A DNA stretch of 38,537 nucleotides from an uncultured Bacilli bacterium (GCA_944329375.1 CALVIB010000010.1:1-38537); one strand, 5' to 3'. Positions 18,284-29,111 are shown, counted from the first letter of the stretch. Program-made: numbers and translations. The notes: generated from the letters alone by a model not told the origin.

Positions 18284-18919
18284 GTGGATAAAGAAAAAAA
18301 ATATGAAAAGCATGAAGATAAACATGAAAAGCATTATGATAAACATAAGCATCATGATAAGCATGATAAAAAATGTGATTGTCATGATAAAGAGTGCAAA
18401 TGTCATGAAAAGCATGAGAAATGTGATTGCCATGATAAACACGAAAAATGTGAATGTCATGATGATAAGAAGTTAGAAGAAGCTAATAAAAAAATAAAAG
18501 AATTAGAAGAAGAGGTATTAAAGGCAAAGGCTGACAATATTAACTATAGAAAAAGAAAAGATGAAGAAGTTAGTAAGATGTTAGAGTTTGCGAATGAAGA
18601 TATTGTGAAAGATATTTTACCTTCAATCGATAATTTTGAAAGAGCAATTAATTTAGATGATGATAATTTAGATGATGAGCTTTCAAAATTCTTGGCAGGT
18701 TTTAAAATGATTTATTGTCATTTGGTAGAGGTTTTAGAAAAATATGATGTTAAAGCTATCGATGACAAAGGTAAAGCATTTGATCCTAAACTTCATCAAG
18801 CTGTACTTACTGAGAAAGTGGAAGGCGTAGAAAGTGGTATGGTAGTTGAAGTTATGCAGAAGGGTTATATGCTTAAAGATAAGGTTATTAGACCAGCTAT
18901 GGTCAAAGTTAGTGAATAA
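18284..18919 (+). CDS. grpE: Nucleotide exchange factor GrpE with a His/Cys-rich N-terminal extension
   Basis: Exchange factor that releases ADP from DnaK. Residues about 64-211 are normal GrpE: long coiled coil (LEEANKKIKELEEEVLKAK, DNINYRKRKDEEV), DILPSIDNFERAI, and the beta-domain FDPKLHQAVLTEKVEG, VVEVMQKGYMLKDKVIRPAMV. Residues 7-63 are unusual: 13 His and 8 Cys among Lys, Asp and Glu, with four CxCH motifs at 31-34, 38-41, 47-50 and 56-59, after an all-His stretch (10-27). This looks like a metal-binding tail; that is inference. GTG start with AGGTGAT at ideal distance, overlapping the hrcA end, so the tail is inside the normal reading frame rather than upstream readthrough. Confidence 0.93.
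   Translation: MDKEKKYEKHEDKHEKHYDKHKHHDKHDKKCDCHDKECKCHEKHEKCDCHDKHEKCECHDDKKLEEANKKIKELEEEVLKAKADNINYRKRKDEEVSKMLEFANEDIVKDILPSIDNFERAINLDDDNLDDELSKFLAGFKMIYCHLVEVLEKYDVKAIDDKGKAFDPKLHQAVLTEKVEGVESGMVVEVMQKGYMLKDKVIRPAMVKVSE
18297..18472 (+). repeat. Low-complexity coding repeat in the grpE 5' end
   Basis: Degenerate tandem units around CATGATAAA and CATGAAAAG encode the His/Lys/Asp stretch, then TGTGATTGTCATGATAAA-type units encode CDCHDK and variants. The pattern suggests growth by tandem duplication. Confidence 0.6.
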
Positions 18920-18931
18920 AGAAAGGAATGA

Positions 18932-20763
<1,832 letters not shown>

Positions 20764-20764
<1 letters not shown>

Positions 20765-20795
20765 AAGTTCTAGGAGACTAGAACTTTCTCTTTAT
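20764..20795 (+). terminator. Terminator or attenuator after dnaK
   Basis: AAGTTCTAG (20765-20773), GAGA loop, CTAGAACTT (20778-20786), then a broken T tract (TCTCTTT). Strong stem but weak tail, so partial readthrough into pepF-dnaJ is likely. Confidence 0.6.
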
Positions 20796-20808
20796 GAAAG
20801 GAAATGTT

Positions 20809-22611
20809 ATGACTATAAAAGATAAAACTAGGGATGAGATTGATGATAAGTATAAGTGGGATTTAAGTCAGATTTATAAAACTGAAGATGAATGGCTTAA
20901 AGACTTTGAATATGTTAAAGCAAGTGGTGATAAGTATTTAGAATTTAAGGGCAAGCTTAATAATGCAGATAATATATTAAATTATTTTAAGTTTGATGAA
21001 GAGTTTTCTAAAAAAGCTGATAGTTTATATATGTATGCAGCTTTAAAGTTTGATGAGGATACTAGTAATAGTAAGTATCAAGAGCTTAAAGGAAAGATTG
21101 AAAAAGTGCTTACAGATTTATCAGCTAAGACTTCATTTGTCATTCCTGAGATGCTTAAGCTTTCAAAAGAAGATTTTGAGAGATTTATGGAAGAGGCTTC
21201 TGAACTTAAGATGTATGACTATGAATTTAAAAATATTCTTAGAATGAAAGACCATATTTTATCTGATAAGGAAGAAGAATTACTGGCTAGTTTAAGTAAG
21301 AGTTTGAATAACAGTGAAGATACGGCTAGTTATTTAAGAAATTCGGATATGAAGTTTGGAATTATTAAAGATAGTTTAGGTAATGATGTGGAGCTTTCTA
21401 ATACTAATTTTTCTAAATATATTATGGATAATGACCGTGAGGTTAGAAAGAGTGCTTTTTATACTTTATATAAGGAGTATGAAAATTTACAAAATACTTT
21501 TGCCTCTAGTTATAGTGGCAAGGTAAATACTGATAATGTGCTTGCTTTAAGGCGCGGGTTTAAGGATGCGCGAGATGCGGCTTTATTTGGAAGTAATATA
21601 GATAGTAAGGTTTATGACAATTTGATTCATGTTTTGCACGATAATTTATCTATTATGGATGATTATTATGCTTTAAAAAAAGAGGTTATGGGATTAGATG
21701 AAGTGCATATTTATGATATTTATAGTAGTTTAGTTCCAGAGTCTAGTCAAAGTTATACTTTTGAAGAGGCTAAGAAAATTGTTTTGGATGCTTTATCTAT
21801 TTTAGGTGATAATTATATTACCGATTTAAATAAGGCTTTTGATGAAAAATGGATAGATGTTATGCCAAGTAAAGGTAAAAAAGGTGGGGCATATTCATGG
21901 GGAAGTTATACGACTAATCCATATTTACTTTTGAATTTTAATGGTAAGTATGATGATGTTTCTACTTTGGCTCATGAGCTTGGTCATTCGATGCATTCAT
22001 ATTATTCTAATAAAAATAACCCTTATATATATCATCAGTATAAGATATTTGTGGCTGAGGTTGCTTCACAGGTTAATGAGTTAATTTTGGCTAGATATTT
22101 GATTAACCATACTTCTGATAAAAGTGAGAAGTTAGCTATATTAGACAGTTTGATGGAGCTATTTAAAGGTTCGATTGTAAGACAGACAATGTTTGCTGAA
22201 TTTGAATATTTAACGCATAAGAAGGAATCAGAAGGAACTGTTTTGACTAGTGAGTTTTTATCTAATGAATATTATAAGTTATATGAAAAATATTCTGGTC
22301 ATAATATGATTAGTGATAAAGAGATTAGATATGAATGGGAAAAGATTCCACATTTCTATTATGACTTTTATGTGTATCAATATGCGACAGGGTTAGCGGC
22401 AGCTAATTATATAGCAGAAAATATTATGAAAGGTGATAAAGTGGCTTTGAATAATTATTTGAAGTTTTTAACTTTAGGTGGTAGTCAGGATCCAATAGAT
22501 GAGCTTAAGGTAGCTGGTGTTGATATGAATAGTCCTAAGGTTATAGAGCAGGCACTTGATACATTTAGAGGTTTAATTGATGAGTTTAAAAATATTTACC
22601 GAAGTAGGTGA
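20809..22611 (+). CDS. pepF: Oligoendopeptidase F (M3 family)
   Basis: Cytoplasmic zinc metallopeptidase that cuts peptides of roughly 7-20 residues. Seen: zinc site HELGH at 389-393 with third ligand Glu417 (FVAEVASQ), N-terminal PepF domain (YKWDLSQIYKTEDEW), and C-terminal YYDFYVYQYATGLAAANYIAE. ATG 20794 is in frame, but 20809 has AAAGGA six bases upstream and gives a normal N-terminus (600 residues). It sits between dnaK and dnaJ, four bases before dnaJ, so it is co-transcribed with that chaperone gene. This position is unusual. Confidence 0.94.
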   Translation: MTIKDKTRDEIDDKYKWDLSQIYKTEDEWLKDFEYVKASGDKYLEFKGKLNNADNILNYFKFDEEFSKKADSLYMYAALKFDEDTSNSKYQELKGKIEKVLTDLSAKTSFVIPEMLKLSKEDFERFMEEASELKMYDYEFKNILRMKDHILSDKEEELLASLSKSLNNSEDTASYLRNSDMKFGIIKDSLGNDVELSNTNFSKYIMDNDREVRKSAFYTLYKEYENLQNTFASSYSGKVNTDNVLALRRGFKDARDAALFGSNIDSKVYDNLIHVLHDNLSIMDDYYALKKEVMGLDEVHIYDIYSSLVPESSQSYTFEEAKKIVLDALSILGDNYITDLNKAFDEKWIDVMPSKGKKGGAYSWGSYTTNPYLLLNFNGKYDDVSTLAHELGHSMHSYYSNKNNPYIYHQYKIFVAEVASQVNELILARYLINHTSDKSEKLAILDSLMELFKGSIVRQTMFAEFEYLTHKKESEGTVLTSEFLSNEYYKLYEKYSGHNMISDKEIRYEWEKIPHFYYDFYVYQYATGLAAANYIAENIMKGDKVALNNYLKFLTLGGSQDPIDELKVAGVDMNSPKVIEQALDTFRGLIDEFKNIYRSR

Positions 22612-22615
22612 TTAG

Positions 22616-23749
22616 ATGAATAAAAGAGATTATTATGAAGTATTAGGCGTTTCTAAAGATGCGAGTGAAGCTGAGATAAAAAGTGCTTTTAGGAAGTTAG
22701 CTAAGAAATACCATCCAGATGTTTCTAAGGAGCCAGATGCGGCTGAGAAGTTTAAAGAAGCGCAGGAAGCTTATGCTGTTTTATCTGATGAAAATAAAAG
22801 AAGACAGTATGACCAGTTTGGGCATGCGGCCTTTAGTGGAGGCGCTGGAGGTGCTGGCGGCAGTTATGGTGGCTTTTCAGGCTTTGATTTTGGTGATATA
22901 AATTTAGATGATATTTTTGATATGTTTGGTGGTGGCTTTTCTTCAGGCTTTGGTTCTTTTGGTGGAAGAAGTTCTAGAGGAAGTAGAAAACAAAAAGGAC
23001 CAGATAGAGTTATTCAAATTGATTTAGATTTTGAAGAGGCTGCATTTGGATGTAAGAAAACGATTAATTTAACTTTGAATGAGAAATGTGATGACTGTGG
23101 TGGGGCTGGTGGACATGGCTCTAAGACTTGTGATAAATGTCATGGCTCTGGTACGATTACTGGTCAGCAACAAACTTTATTTGGTTCATTTATGACAAGA
23201 ACAACTTGTGATAAATGTGGTGGAAGTGGAACTATATTTGAAAACACTTGTAAAACTTGCCGTGGAACAGGCAGGGTTAAGAAAAATAAAGATATTGAGG
23301 TTACGATTCCAGCTGGTGTAGATACTGGGAATCAACTTAGAATTTCTGGTAAAGGGGAAGCTGGAGTTAATGGTGGACCTAATGGCGATATTTATTTAGA
23401 GTTTTATGTTAGAAAACATCCAATATTTGAAAGAGAAGATAATGACATTTATTTAGATATGCCAGTTACGATTACGGATGCGGTACTTGGAGGTAAGATA
23501 GAAGTTCCGACTTTATATGGTACAGTTAAGGTTAGTGTGCCAGCAGGTTCTTCAAGTGGAGATAAACTAAGACTTAAAGGTAAGGGTGTATCTGATGTGA
23601 ATAATGGCCGTAAAGGTGATATGTATATTATTTTAAATGTTATTACACCTAAAAAATTATCAAGAGACCAAAAGAAATTATTTGAATCTTTAGCTAAAAC
23701 TGATTTAGATGATTCTAAAGAGTTTGATAAAATTAAGAAATATTTGTAA
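22616..23749 (+). CDS. dnaJ: Chaperone DnaJ (Hsp40)
   Basis: Type I J-domain co-chaperone that stimulates DnaK ATPase and delivers clients. Seen: J domain with HPD at 33-35, Gly/Phe region (about 75-125, rich in GGA, GGF, GSF), four zinc-binding CxxCxGxG repeats ([32 protein letters not shown]), and C-terminal substrate domains ([20 protein letters not shown]). 377 residues, complete. ATG with AGGTGAT overlapping the pepF end. Ends with its own terminator. Confidence 0.97.
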   Translation: MNKRDYYEVLGVSKDASEAEIKSAFRKLAKKYHPDVSKEPDAAEKFKEAQEAYAVLSDENKRRQYDQFGHAAFSGGAGGAGGSYGGFSGFDFGDINLDDIFDMFGGGFSSGFGSFGGRSSRGSRKQKGPDRVIQIDLDFEEAAFGCKKTINLTLNEKCDDCGGAGGHGSKTCDKCHGSGTITGQQQTLFGSFMTRTTCDKCGGSGTIFENTCKTCRGTGRVKKNKDIEVTIPAGVDTGNQLRISGKGEAGVNGGPNGDIYLEFYVRKHPIFEREDNDIYLDMPVTITDAVLGGKIEVPTLYGTVKVSVPAGSSSGDKLRLKGKGVSDVNNGRKGDMYIILNVITPKKLSRDQKKLFESLAKTDLDDSKEFDKIKKYL

Positions 23750-23773
23750 GTAGCTGTTATGGCTACTTTTTTT
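23748..23773 (+). terminator. Terminator after dnaJ
   Basis: AAGTAGC (23748-23754) and GCTACTT (23762-23768) followed by a T run. Confidence 0.75.
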
Positions 23774-23816
23774 CTGACTAATTTAAAGTTAATGTCATGC
23801 TGTTTTTAAAATCAAC

Positions 23817-23908
23817 ATTTGACTTTTATTAATGTAAAGGAATCATAGGTTTTATAATTTATATTTTTTTTGATTTTGTTTGACTTTTTTAATGATATTT
23901 GTTATATT
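23817..23908 (+). promoter_or_regulatory. Promoter of the AbiEi-ORF6N pair, with a direct repeat
   Basis: TTGACT (23880-23885), 17-base spacer, TATATT (23903-23908). The -35 lies in the second copy of an imperfect direct repeat, TTTGACTTTTATTAATG (from 23818) and TTTGACTTTTTTAATG (from 23879). The repeat may be an operator, as AbiEi proteins autoregulate, but known AbiEi sites are inverted repeats. Confidence 0.45.
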
Positions 23909-23934
23909 TGTTTAAAATTAGTAAAGGTGGTAGT

Positions 23935-24591
23935 ATGGAAAATATTGATATAAGTGAATTTAAAAAGAATAGTTTTGTAGATATTATTAAAGAATTACTT
24001 AATGTTAATAATGGTTATGTTACTTCTAAATTATTAACTAGTCTTGGAATACATAGGATGTATTTAAAGATTATGGTGGAAAAAGGTTTGATAAAGAAAG
24101 TTGGAACTGGTATTTATATGAGTACTGATAAAGAGGAAGATGATTATTTTATATTTTCTTTAGATTTATCAAATGTTATTTATTCGCATTTTTCGGCTCT
24201 TTTTCTTCAGGGCTTTTCTAAGGATAAAAGTAGTAAATTTGATATTACTGTTTGTAATAATTATTTTAATTATAAGTTAAAAAAACATAATGTATTTTAT
24301 GTTAGTAAAGATATTTATGAACTTGGGCTTATAGAAGTTAAAACTAAGTTTGGTAATATAGTTAAAGTTTATGATTTGGAAAGGTCAATATGTGATATTA
24401 TTAAATCCCTTAAAAGGTTAGATTTGGATATGGTGAAGTATAGTATTAAAAAATATTTAAAAAGTGGTAAAAAAGATATGAAAAAGTTGTTTGTGTATGC
24501 GGAAAAGTTGGGTTGTAAAGAAGAAGTGATAGATATTGTCAGTTTACTTTATGATGGCAAATTAAAAGATTTGGAGGTTTACTATGAATGA
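23935..24591 (+). CDS. AbiEi-like type IV antitoxin / transcriptional regulator
   Basis: Resembles AbiEi antitoxins of the AbiE abortive-infection systems, which autorepress and neutralise the AbiEii nucleotidyltransferase toxin. Seen: N-terminal winged helix (residues about 10-62: GYVTSKLLTSLGIHRMYLKI, then KGLIKKVGTGIYM), followed by the AbiEi block YSHFSALFLQGFS, ITVCNN and the C-terminal KVYDLERSICDIIKSLKRLD. 218 residues from ATG 23935, which has AAGGTGG upstream; a TTG 36 bases earlier lacks one. No AbiEii gene follows. Instead the stop overlaps an ORF6N-PLD gene by eight bases. Family call fairly firm; role inferred. Confidence 0.8.
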   Translation: MENIDISEFKKNSFVDIIKELLNVNNGYVTSKLLTSLGIHRMYLKIMVEKGLIKKVGTGIYMSTDKEEDDYFIFSLDLSNVIYSHFSALFLQGFSKDKSSKFDITVCNNYFNYKLKKHNVFYVSKDIYELGLIEVKTKFGNIVKVYDLERSICDIIKSLKRLDLDMVKYSIKKYLKSGKKDMKKLFVYAEKLGCKEEVIDIVSLLYDGKLKDLEVYYE

Positions 24592-25465
24592 GATTATTAA
24601 TAAGGATGATATAAAAATAGAAAATTTAATTTATGAGATAAGAGGAAAACAAGTAATGTTTGATAGTGATTTGGCTAGACTTTATGAATGTGTGAATGGA
24701 ACTAAGACTATTAATTTAGCTGTTAAAAGGCATATCAATAGATTTCCAGAAAGATTTATGTTTAGGCTTACTAAAGAAGAATATGATTATTTGCGGTTTC
24801 AATTTGAAACCACAAACATTAGTAATATGTCTAGAAGTTTACCATATGTTTTTACAGAACAAGGAGTAGCTATGCTTGCAACTGTTCTTAGGACGAAGGT
24901 TGCAGAAGATGTCAGTATAAAGATTATGGATGCTTTTGTAGCTATGAGAAAGTATATATCATCTAATTTTCTTGAACAAAAATATATTAATAATATGGTA
25001 TTAGAAGATCATGATAAAATTAAAGTTTTAGAAGAATTTTTTAATAAATTAGAAGCAAAGAAAAAAATAAATGAAATATATTTTGATGGTCAGATTTATG
25101 ATGCATACTTTAAAATTCAAGATATATTTAAGGAGGCTAAGGAAGAACTTATTATAATAGATGGGTATGCAGATAATACTATTTTAGATATTGTTAAAAG
25201 ATTAAAAGTAGATGTTAAAATTATAATCAAACCAAATAATTTATTAACTAGGCAAGACATTTTAAAATATAATAAGCAATATAAGAATTTAAAAGTTAAG
25301 TTTGATAATAGTTTTCATGATAGGTATTTTATTTTAGATAGAAAAACGGTTTATCACTGTGGTACAAGCATAAATAGAATAGGTTATAAGACGTTTTCTA
25401 TTACTTTGATTGGTGATGAAGAAGTATGTAATTTACTTTTGGATAAGGTTAATAAAATAAATTAG
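24584..25465 (+). CDS. ORF6N-domain protein with C-terminal PLD-like domain
   Basis: Residues about 8-120 are an ORF6N DNA-binding domain: YEIRGKQVMFDSDLARLYE, VKRHINRFPERFMFRLTKEE, LPYVFTEQGVAMLATVLR. A coiled segment (about 125-155) leads to a phospholipase D-like half-domain with FDGQIYDAYFKIQDIF, ELIIIDGYAD and HDRYFILD at 245-252. This is an HxRxxxxD variant of the HKD motif, so catalysis may be altered or need dimerisation. ORF6N proteins are common in phages and phage-derived islands. ATG with GGAGG upstream, overlapping the AbiEi-like gene, so the two are coupled. It may be an effector or a regulator. Confidence 0.82.
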   Translation: MNEIINKDDIKIENLIYEIRGKQVMFDSDLARLYECVNGTKTINLAVKRHINRFPERFMFRLTKEEYDYLRFQFETTNISNMSRSLPYVFTEQGVAMLATVLRTKVAEDVSIKIMDAFVAMRKYISSNFLEQKYINNMVLEDHDKIKVLEEFFNKLEAKKKINEIYFDGQIYDAYFKIQDIFKEAKEELIIIDGYADNTILDIVKRLKVDVKIIIKPNNLLTRQDILKYNKQYKNLKVKFDNSFHDRYFILDRKTVYHCGTSINRIGYKTFSITLIGDEEVCNLLLDKVNKIN

Positions 25466-25467
25466 TT

Positions 25468-25501
25468 AAATTACAGGTTTACATGAGCTTGTAATTTTTT
25501 T
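25468..25501 (+). terminator. Terminator after the ORF6N gene
   Basis: AAATTACA (25468-25475) and TGTAATTT (25490-25497) with a T run. Confidence 0.65.
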
Positions 25502-25504
25502 GTG

Positions 25505-25516
25505 AAACATATGTTT
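25505..25516. promoter_or_regulatory. Palindrome upstream of the pflB -35, candidate redox operator
   Basis: Perfect 12-base palindrome AAACATATGTTT, preceded by TTGTGA at 25500-25505, a Rex-like half-site. Rex controls pflB in several Firmicutes; the full Rex consensus is not present. Confidence 0.35.
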
Positions 25517-25521
25517 TTTTG

Positions 25522-25558
25522 TTGACTAGTATTTTCAGACATATTATAATTTTGTCTG
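25522..25558 (+). promoter_or_regulatory. pflB promoter with an inverted repeat around the -10
   Basis: TTGACT (25522-25527), 17-base spacer, TATAAT (25545-25550). CAGACA (25536-25541) and TGTCTG (25553-25558) form a perfect inverted repeat that brackets the -10 box, as a repressor operator would. Confidence 0.6.
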
Positions 25559-25575
25559 GAAAGTAGGATGATGTT

Positions 25576-27804
25576 ATGGAAGCATGGAAAAATTTTAAAG
25601 AAGGAAAATGGACGAAAGAAATTAATGTCAGTGATTTCATTAAATCTAATTATACAAAATATGATGGTGATGAATCATTTTTAAAAGGTACTACTAAAAA
25701 GACAGATAGTGTTTGGGGAAAATGTTCTGAACTTTTAAAAGAGGAATTAAAAAAGCATGTTTTAGATATTGATACACTTCATATGAGCTCTATTAATGCT
25801 TTTGAACCTGGATATATAAATGAAGATGATGATGTAATTGTTGGTCTGCAAACTGATGCACCACTTAAGAGAATGGTTAATCCTTATGGCGGTATTAGAA
25901 TGGTTTATCAAGAGTTGGAAGCTTATGGTTATAAATTAGACCCAACTGTTGATAAATATTTTAACGAATTTAGAAAGACACATAATCAAGGTGTTTTTGA
26001 TGCTTATACTGATGAAATTAGAAGAGCAAGACATAATGGTTTACTTACAGGACTTCCTGATGCTTATGGTAGAGGAAGAATTATTGGAGACTATCGAAGA
26101 GTTGCTTTATATGGTATTGACTATTTGATGGAGCAAAAGAAAAATGAATGGGATAATAAGTTATTAGGTCCAATGACTGATGATTTGATTAGACTTAGAG
26201 AAGAAGTTTCAATGCAGTATAGAGCTTTAGATGAGATTAAGAAGATGGCTGCAAGATATGGATTTGATATTTCTAAGCCAGCTACTAATTCTAAAGAAGC
26301 TGTGCAGTGGACTTACTTTGGTTATTTAGCTTCTGTTAAAGAAAATAATGGGGCAGCTATGAGTTTAGGTAGAGTAGATGCATTTTTTGATATTTATTTT
26401 GAAAGAGATTTAAAAGAAGGTTTAATTACAGAGGAAGAGATTCAAGAGTTAATTGATCAGTTTGTTATTAAACTTAGACTTGTTAGGCATTTAAGAACTC
26501 CTGATTATGATGAGTTATTTTCTGGAGATCCAACTTGGGTAACGTGCTCTATTGGTGGAATTACTAATGAGGGCGAAAGCATGGTTACTAAGACAAGCTA
26601 TAGAATTTTAAATACTTTAACTAATTTGGATACTTCACCAGAACCTAATATGACGGTTTTATGGTCTGTTAAGTTACCTGAGGCTTTTAAGAAATACTGC
26701 GCAAAAATGAGTATTGAAACAGATGCTATTCAATATGAAAATGATGATGTTATGAGACCTGTTTATGGTGATGATTATGCGATTGCGTGCTGCGTTTCGG
26801 CAATGCGTGAGGGTAAGGATATGCAGTTTTTTGGAGCTAGATGTAATTTAGCTAAATCACTTTTATATGCAATTAATGGTGGTACTGACGAGAGAACTGG
26901 GGAGTTAGTTGTCGAAGGTTTTGATAAAATAACTGATGAGGTACTTGATTATGATAAGGTTAAAGATGCTTACTTTAAAATGATTGAAAAAGAAGCTGAT
27001 ATTTATTCTAATGCGATGAACATTATTCACTATATGCATGATAAATATGCTTATGAAGCTGGACAAATGGCTTTACATGATACTTTTGTCAATAGACTAA
27101 TGGCTTATGGTGTGGCTGGACTTTCAGTGGCGACTGATTCACTTTCAGCTATTAAGTATGCAGAGGTTAGACCAATTAGAAATGATAAAGGTATTGCTAT
27201 AGATTTTGAGATAGATGGAAACTATCCTAAATATGGTAATGATGATGATAGGGTAGATAATATTGCGAAAGAAATATTAGATAAGATGTTTAAGGAACTT
27301 TCTAAACATAAATGTTATAGAAATGCACATCCAACTTTATCAGTCCTTACTATTACTTCTAATGTGGTTTATGGTGAAAAAACTGGAGCTACTCCTGATG
27401 GTAGAAAAGCTGGTGAGCCTTTCGCACCTGGGGCTAATCCAATGCATGGTAGGGATAGTAGTGGAGCAATTGCCTCACTTAATTCAGTTGCTAAACTTGA
27501 TTATGCGAATTGTTGCCGTGATGGTATTTCTAATACATTTAGTATTGTTCCATCTTCTTTGGGTCACTCTTTAGAAGAGAGAGTTGAAAATTTAGTTTCT
27601 TTGCTTGATGGTTATTTTGTTCAAGGAGCACATCATTTAAATGTTAATGTTTTAAATAGAGAAATGTTAATAGATGCAATGAACAACCCTGATAAATATC
27701 CACTTTTAACAATTAGAGTATCTGGTTATGCTGTTAGATTTAATAGACTTACAAGAAAACAACAAGAGGAAGTTATTGCAAGGACATTCCATGAAAAAAT
27801 GTAG
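25576..27804 (+). CDS. pflB: Pyruvate formate-lyase
   Basis: Glycyl-radical enzyme turning pyruvate and CoA into acetyl-CoA and formate without oxygen. Seen: the catalytic Cys pair 405-406 in [10 protein letters not shown], Gly717 in [12 protein letters not shown] (radical site), and conserved [17 protein letters not shown] and EVRPIRND. 742 residues, complete. ATG preceded by GGATGATGTT. The 3' end overlaps pflA by 14 bases. It marks the organism as an anaerobe or facultative fermenter. Confidence 0.97.
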   Translation: MEAWKNFKEGKWTKEINVSDFIKSNYTKYDGDESFLKGTTKKTDSVWGKCSELLKEELKKHVLDIDTLHMSSINAFEPGYINEDDDVIVGLQTDAPLKRMVNPYGGIRMVYQELEAYGYKLDPTVDKYFNEFRKTHNQGVFDAYTDEIRRARHNGLLTGLPDAYGRGRIIGDYRRVALYGIDYLMEQKKNEWDNKLLGPMTDDLIRLREEVSMQYRALDEIKKMAARYGFDISKPATNSKEAVQWTYFGYLASVKENNGAAMSLGRVDAFFDIYFERDLKEGLITEEEIQELIDQFVIKLRLVRHLRTPDYDELFSGDPTWVTCSIGGITNEGESMVTKTSYRILNTLTNLDTSPEPNMTVLWSVKLPEAFKKYCAKMSIETDAIQYENDDVMRPVYGDDYAIACCVSAMREGKDMQFFGARCNLAKSLLYAINGGTDERTGELVVEGFDKITDEVLDYDKVKDAYFKMIEKEADIYSNAMNIIHYMHDKYAYEAGQMALHDTFVNRLMAYGVAGLSVATDSLSAIKYAEVRPIRNDKGIAIDFEIDGNYPKYGNDDDRVDNIAKEILDKMFKELSKHKCYRNAHPTLSVLTITSNVVYGEKTGATPDGRKAGEPFAPGANPMHGRDSSGAIASLNSVAKLDYANCCRDGISNTFSIVPSSLGHSLEERVENLVSLLDGYFVQGAHHLNVNVLNREMLIDAMNNPDKYPLLTIRVSGYAVRFNRLTRKQQEEVIARTFHEKM

Positions 27805-28525
27805 TGGTTCGGTTGATTCGATTGAGACTATGGGCCTAGTTGATGGCCCTGGTATTAGAACGGTTGTGTTTTTGACCGGATGTAAACTTAGATGTTTATA
27901 TTGTCATAATCCAGAAATGTGGACTAAGGGTAAGGATAATTATACACCAGAGGAGTTAGTTAAAAAAATAATTAGAAATAAACCTTATTTTGGTAAAAAA
28001 GGTGGAGTAACTTTTTCTGGTGGAGAGCCACTTTTACAAATAGATTTTTTGACCAAGTGCTCTAAGTTACTTAAAAAAGAAGGAATTAATATTGCTTTAG
28101 ATACAGCTGGTGTTGGTCTAGGTAATTATAAAGAAATATTAGATTTAGTGGATTTAGTTATATTTGATGTTAAGTATACTGATGGTGATGGTTATGAAAA
28201 GTTAACTGGCCATAATATGCTTGAGAGTGAAAGATTTATTCGAGAGTTAAATAAAAGTGGTAAGGATGTATGGATTCGTCAGGTTATTGTGCCTGGGATG
28301 ATGGATAGTGAAGAATATATTAATAGTTTAGCTAAGTATATTTTGAAAATTAAGAATGTTCAAAAAATAGAGTTTTTAACATTTCATCATTTGGGTTTTT
28401 CTAAGTATGATGAACTTAATTATTTGAATCCTTTAGAAGGTACGCCTGAGATGGATAAAGATAAATGTGATGAGTTATATAATAAGTTTATGAAAAAATA
28501 TAATGAATTAAAGGAGAATTTATGA
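27791..28525 (+). CDS. pflA: Pyruvate formate-lyase activating enzyme
   Basis: Radical-SAM enzyme that abstracts hydrogen from the PflB glycine. Seen: SAM/cluster motif CKLRCLYC with Cys31, 35 and 38, preceded by [14 protein letters not shown] and followed by [19 protein letters not shown]; and C-terminal FHHLGFSKY. Frame is open from 27728, but ATG 27791 has AAGGA upstream and gives a standard 244-residue protein. Overlaps the pflB end and the next gene (ATGA). Confidence 0.95.
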   Translation: MKKCSGSVDSIETMGLVDGPGIRTVVFLTGCKLRCLYCHNPEMWTKGKDNYTPEELVKKIIRNKPYFGKKGGVTFSGGEPLLQIDFLTKCSKLLKKEGINIALDTAGVGLGNYKEILDLVDLVIFDVKYTDGDGYEKLTGHNMLESERFIRELNKSGKDVWIRQVIVPGMMDSEEYINSLAKYILKIKNVQKIEFLTFHHLGFSKYDELNYLNPLEGTPEMDKDKCDELYNKFMKKYNELKENL

Positions 28526-28860
28526 TATTTATATGGTATCCGAAGTGTTCGACATGTAAAAAAGCTAAGAAATGGCTGGATGATAATGGGATTAAATATA
28601 CTTTAAGGGATATTGTTTTAGAAACACCCACAGAAGAAGAGCTTAGTAAATGGGTAAAAGAAAGTGATTTAGATATTAAAAAGTTTTTTAATACTTCTGG
28701 CAATAAATATAGAGAACTTGGACTCAAAGATAAGTTAGATAATATGAGTTTTGATGAGAAAGTTAAGTTGCTTTCCAGTGATGGTATGCTTATAAAAAGA
28801 CCACTTATTATTGGTAAAAAAATTATTCCAGGTTTTAAGAATTATGATAGTTTAAAATAG
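28522..28860 (+). CDS. ArsC/Spx-family thioredoxin-fold protein
   Basis: 112-residue protein of the ArsC/Spx/YffB superfamily. Seen: a CxxC motif, Cys9 and Cys12 in YPKCSTCKKA, the RDIVLETPTEEEL strand-helix, and C-terminal RPLIIGKKIIPGF, where the cis-Pro and the Arg of the active site lie. It could be a glutaredoxin-like reductase or an Spx-type RNA-polymerase binding regulator; the short length fits either. It overlaps pflA by four bases (ATGA), so it is co-expressed with anaerobic pyruvate metabolism. That hints at a redox role but does not prove one. Confidence 0.85.
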   Translation: MIFIWYPKCSTCKKAKKWLDDNGIKYTLRDIVLETPTEEELSKWVKESDLDIKKFFNTSGNKYRELGLKDKLDNMSFDEKVKLLSSDGMLIKRPLIIGKKIIPGFKNYDSLK

Positions 28861-28881
28861 GTTTTTAAGGCCTATTTTTTT
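28854..28881 (+). terminator. Terminator after the pfl operon
   Basis: AAAATAGG (28854-28861) and CCTATTTT (28871-28878) with a T run. Confidence 0.75.
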
Positions 28882-28897
28882 AAAAATTCTTGATTTG

Positions 28898-29011
28898 GTG
28901 TATAAAAAATACAATAATTATTTAGCTACGCTTTATATAATCCATACAGGTGATTATAAGGAAGATGATGGAATAATATATTTACCTGTTTATATGACTA
29001 TTCTTTTATGA
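28898..29011 (+). other. Possible 37-codon ORF or gene remnant
   Basis: GTG at 28898 to TGA at 29009-29011. It encodes a Tyr-rich peptide containing HTGDYKEDDGIIYLP. No ribosome site upstream. TTGATT (28890-28895) and AATAAT (28913-28918) form a weak promoter that would start inside it. A terminator begins three bases after the stop. A hairpin ACAGGT (28946-28951) / ACCTGT (28984-28989) also lies inside, so a small RNA is an alternative. Confidence 0.25.
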
Positions 29012-29013
29012 TG

Positions 29014-29038
29014 GAAGATAATTTATTATCTTTTTTCT
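29014..29038 (+). terminator. Intrinsic terminator in the fucO upstream region
   Basis: AAGATAA (29015-29021), TTTA loop, TTATCTT (29026-29032), then a T run. No gene with its own ribosome site ends before it, which implies a short transcript from about 28.9 kb. Confidence 0.6.
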
Positions 29039-29102
29039 TTACGCTTTTTGGCACTTTTCCTAATTAAAACTGTGGAAAAAAATAAAATTGGGTTTTAAAA
29101 AA

Positions 29103-29111
29103 TGGTATAAT
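29103..29111 (+). promoter_or_regulatory. Extended -10 promoter of the fucO-FIST-aldH operon
   Basis: TGGTATAAT (29103-29111), an extended -10 box with no clear -35. AAGGTGG follows before the start codon. Confidence 0.5.

Noticed and set aside
18297-18472. CRISPR-like short repeats in grpE
   Set aside because: Units are in-frame, degenerate and lack spacers; they encode the protein tail.
18254-18476. Met/Phe-rich reading frames on both strands over the grpE 5' end
   Set aside because: They are by-products of the His/Cys low-complexity coding repeat in other frames; no ribosome sites.
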